A DNA stretch of 6,652 nt. Source: an uncultured Eubacterium sp. (GTDB lineage: Bacteria; Bacillota; Clostridia; Lachnospirales; Lachnospiraceae). A program made the position numbers and the translations under genes. Under the pieces are notes generated by a model. That model made no database searches, was not told the DNA's origin, and was given only the letters and a program-made list of their open reading frames with translations. Positions 5,484 to 6,652 of the stretch are shown here, piece after piece. Within the stretch, counting starts at the first letter, position 1; every line of letters starts with the position of its first letter. The stretch covers positions 1 to 6,652 of the forward strand of contig CAKRKO010000109.1 in NCBI GenBank assembly GCA_934358495.1, given 5' to 3'.

Positions 5484-6479
5484 GTGGGGAACGATATTTA
5501 TGAAAGTGGCAAACTATGCAGATATGGCAAAATACCGGGATTGGAAAAACCAGTTTCACGCATGATCTTTGGCACAGCCATCGGTCCGATGATAGAAGGA
5601 AAAAATGCAGATGAGCTATTAGATGCAGCGTTGGCAAAAGGAATCAATACATTTGATACAGCCAGAGGTTATGGACGGGCAGAAGAATCACTTGGCGGCT
5701 GGATGAAGCGACGCGACAATCGTGAACAGGTAGTGGTGATCAGTAAATGTGGGAATTGTGATTCAGACGGTTCTGTGTGCGTAAATCGAAAGGTGATCGA
5801 GACAGAATTGGTTGAGAGCTTACAGGCATTACAGACAGACTACATCGACATCTATCTTTTACATCGTGATGATCCAAAGACACCAGTCAGTGAGATGATT
5901 GATACATTAAATAAACTGCAAAAAACTGGAAAAATCAAGGTGTTTGGAGTATCAAACTGGACACATGAGAGAATTGAAGAAGCAAATCGTTATGCAAAAG
6001 AGCATCAGCTTCAAGGATTTTCTGTTTCCAGTCCTCATTTTGGACTGGCAGAGCAGGTGGTTGATCCATGGGGAGGTGATTGTGTAACTTTGACTGGAAA
6101 ACAGAATGATAGTGCCCGCAAATGGTATCGGGACAATCAGATGCCGGTCATTGCCTATTCCAGCCTGGCGCGGGGGTTAATGGCAGGAAAGATTGCGAGC
6201 AGTCAGGAAGCACAGGCAGCAGAAATCCTGGATCCATTTTGCGTAAAGGGATATGTCTGCCATGATAATTTTGAACGTCTGGCACGTTGTGAAGAATTGG
6301 CGCAGAAAAAAGGATGTACCGTGTCACAGATTGCCCTTGCCTGGATGTTCCGGCAGAATTTGAATATGTATGTGCTTGTGAGTACAACAAAGGCATTCAG
6401 ATTGGAAGAAAATCTGTGTGCATTTACAGTGGAATTATCTGAGCAGGAAAACCGTTATCTAAACCTGCAGGAAGAATAA
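5484..6479 (+). CDS. Aldo/keto reductase family oxidoreductase
   Basis: This 331-residue cytosolic NAD(P)H-dependent reductase has the (beta/alpha)8-barrel AKR fold, and its length is typical. The catalytic tetrad is complete: D58 and Y63 in DTARGYG, K88 in ISKCG, and H127 in LLHRDD. Cofactor-site blocks are GVSN (155-158), AYSSLARG (224-231) and VSTTKAFRLEEN (299-310) near the C-terminus. The DPWGGDCVTLTG block (194-205) with the following WY marks a bacterial AKR subgroup. The natural substrate cannot be told from sequence. The start is GTG at 5484, with a modest GAGGG (5474-5478) 5 bases ahead. The ATG at 5500 is out of frame, and the next in-frame ATG would cut off the first strand. Cysteines at 89, 92 and 99 form a C-x2-C-x6-C cluster next to the catalytic lysine. 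The gene diverges from padR over a 246-bp shared region. Confidence 0.93.
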   Translation: MGNDIYESGKLCRYGKIPGLEKPVSRMIFGTAIGPMIEGKNADELLDAALAKGINTFDTARGYGRAEESLGGWMKRRDNREQVVVISKCGNCDSDGSVCVNRKVIETELVESLQALQTDYIDIYLLHRDDPKTPVSEMIDTLNKLQKTGKIKVFGVSNWTHERIEEANRYAKEHQLQGFSVSSPHFGLAEQVVDPWGGDCVTLTGKQNDSARKWYRDNQMPVIAYSSLARGLMAGKIASSQEAQAAEILDPFCVKGYVCHDNFERLARCEELAQKKGCTVSQIALAWMFRQNLNMYVLVSTTKAFRLEENLCAFTVELSEQENRYLNLQEE

Positions 6480-6580
6480 TAGAGACATTGATCAAGATAA
6501 ACGATAGGAATAAGCTGCCTTTTTGCTGCTAACTAAGCAGAAAGAATACAGAAGATATTTTTAAAGTAGGGAGAAAAACT

Positions 6581-6652
6581 ATGACACAGTGCAAGGAGAT
6601 AGCAAAACAGTTAAAGAAAATGTTGTCTATATATTCAATAGAGGAAAAAGAA
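6581..6652 (+). CDS. Start of an unidentified gene, truncated by the window end
   Basis: The first 24 codons, MTQCKEIAKQLKKMLSIYSI and four more residues, run off the edge without a stop. The ATG is preceded by AGGGAGA (6568-6574) at 6-base spacing, a plausible ribosome binding site. The visible part is a charged, probably helical N-terminus with no signal peptide or membrane segment. I do not recognise the family. It lies 101 bases after the aldo/keto reductase stop, and the only structure between them is a weak hairpin. Confidence 0.5.
   Translation, partial: MTQCKEIAKQLKKMLSIYSIEEKE

Noticed and set aside
6520..6546. Terminator after the aldo/keto reductase
   Set aside because: CTGCT (6526-6530) with AGCAG (6536-6540) is only a 5-bp stem, extendable past a mismatch, and no T run follows it.

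Overview
The window looks like chromosomal DNA of a low-to-mid GC Gram-positive gut anaerobe, most likely a member of the Lachnospiraceae (Clostridia). The grounds are strong AGGAGG-type ribosome binding sites, a PFL/UPF0210 gene, purine synthesis ended by two separate enzymes (a PurO-type IMP cyclohydrolase and a stand-alone AICAR formyltransferase), and a PadR regulator coupled to a membrane protein with a PadR-associated helical prefix. The family assignment is inference; no rRNA or species-specific marker is present.

Layout. 1-780 is the C-terminal part of a PFL/UPF0210 gene, closed by a clear terminator at 812-846. A gene-free stretch of about 410 bases follows. It holds a 183-bp element with inverted ends (856-1038) and a likely promoter (1104-1132). 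Next come two plus-strand genes for the last two steps of IMP synthesis: IMP cyclohydrolase (1258-1974) and AICAR formyltransferase (2076-3254), with a terminator at 3301-3360. From 3357 to 3537 lies a densely folded intergenic region between convergent genes, made of consecutive inverted repeats. On the minus strand, a PadR-family repressor (5237-4869) and an FtsW/RodA/SpoVE-like membrane protein (4866-3547) are separated by 2 bp and form one operon. Their consensus-like promoter is overlaid by a perfect 9-bp inverted repeat, and the leader RNA folds into a long hairpin whose outer arm reaches the padR Shine-Dalgarno. Diverging from it on the plus strand is an aldo/keto reductase (5484-6479). 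The first 24 codons of another gene run off the end (6581-6652).

How the genes work together. The two purine enzymes act in sequence: the formyltransferase makes FAICAR and the cyclohydrolase closes it to IMP. In most bacteria one fused PurH protein does both jobs. The formyltransferase resembles the C-terminal half of the animal enzyme ATIC more than E. coli PurH, judged from remembered sequences. The PadR/FtsW-like pair is the most interesting unit. It joins a PadR-linked signalling architecture to a SEDS glycosyltransferase fold, suggesting a small, self-regulated envelope-response module. That function is inference.
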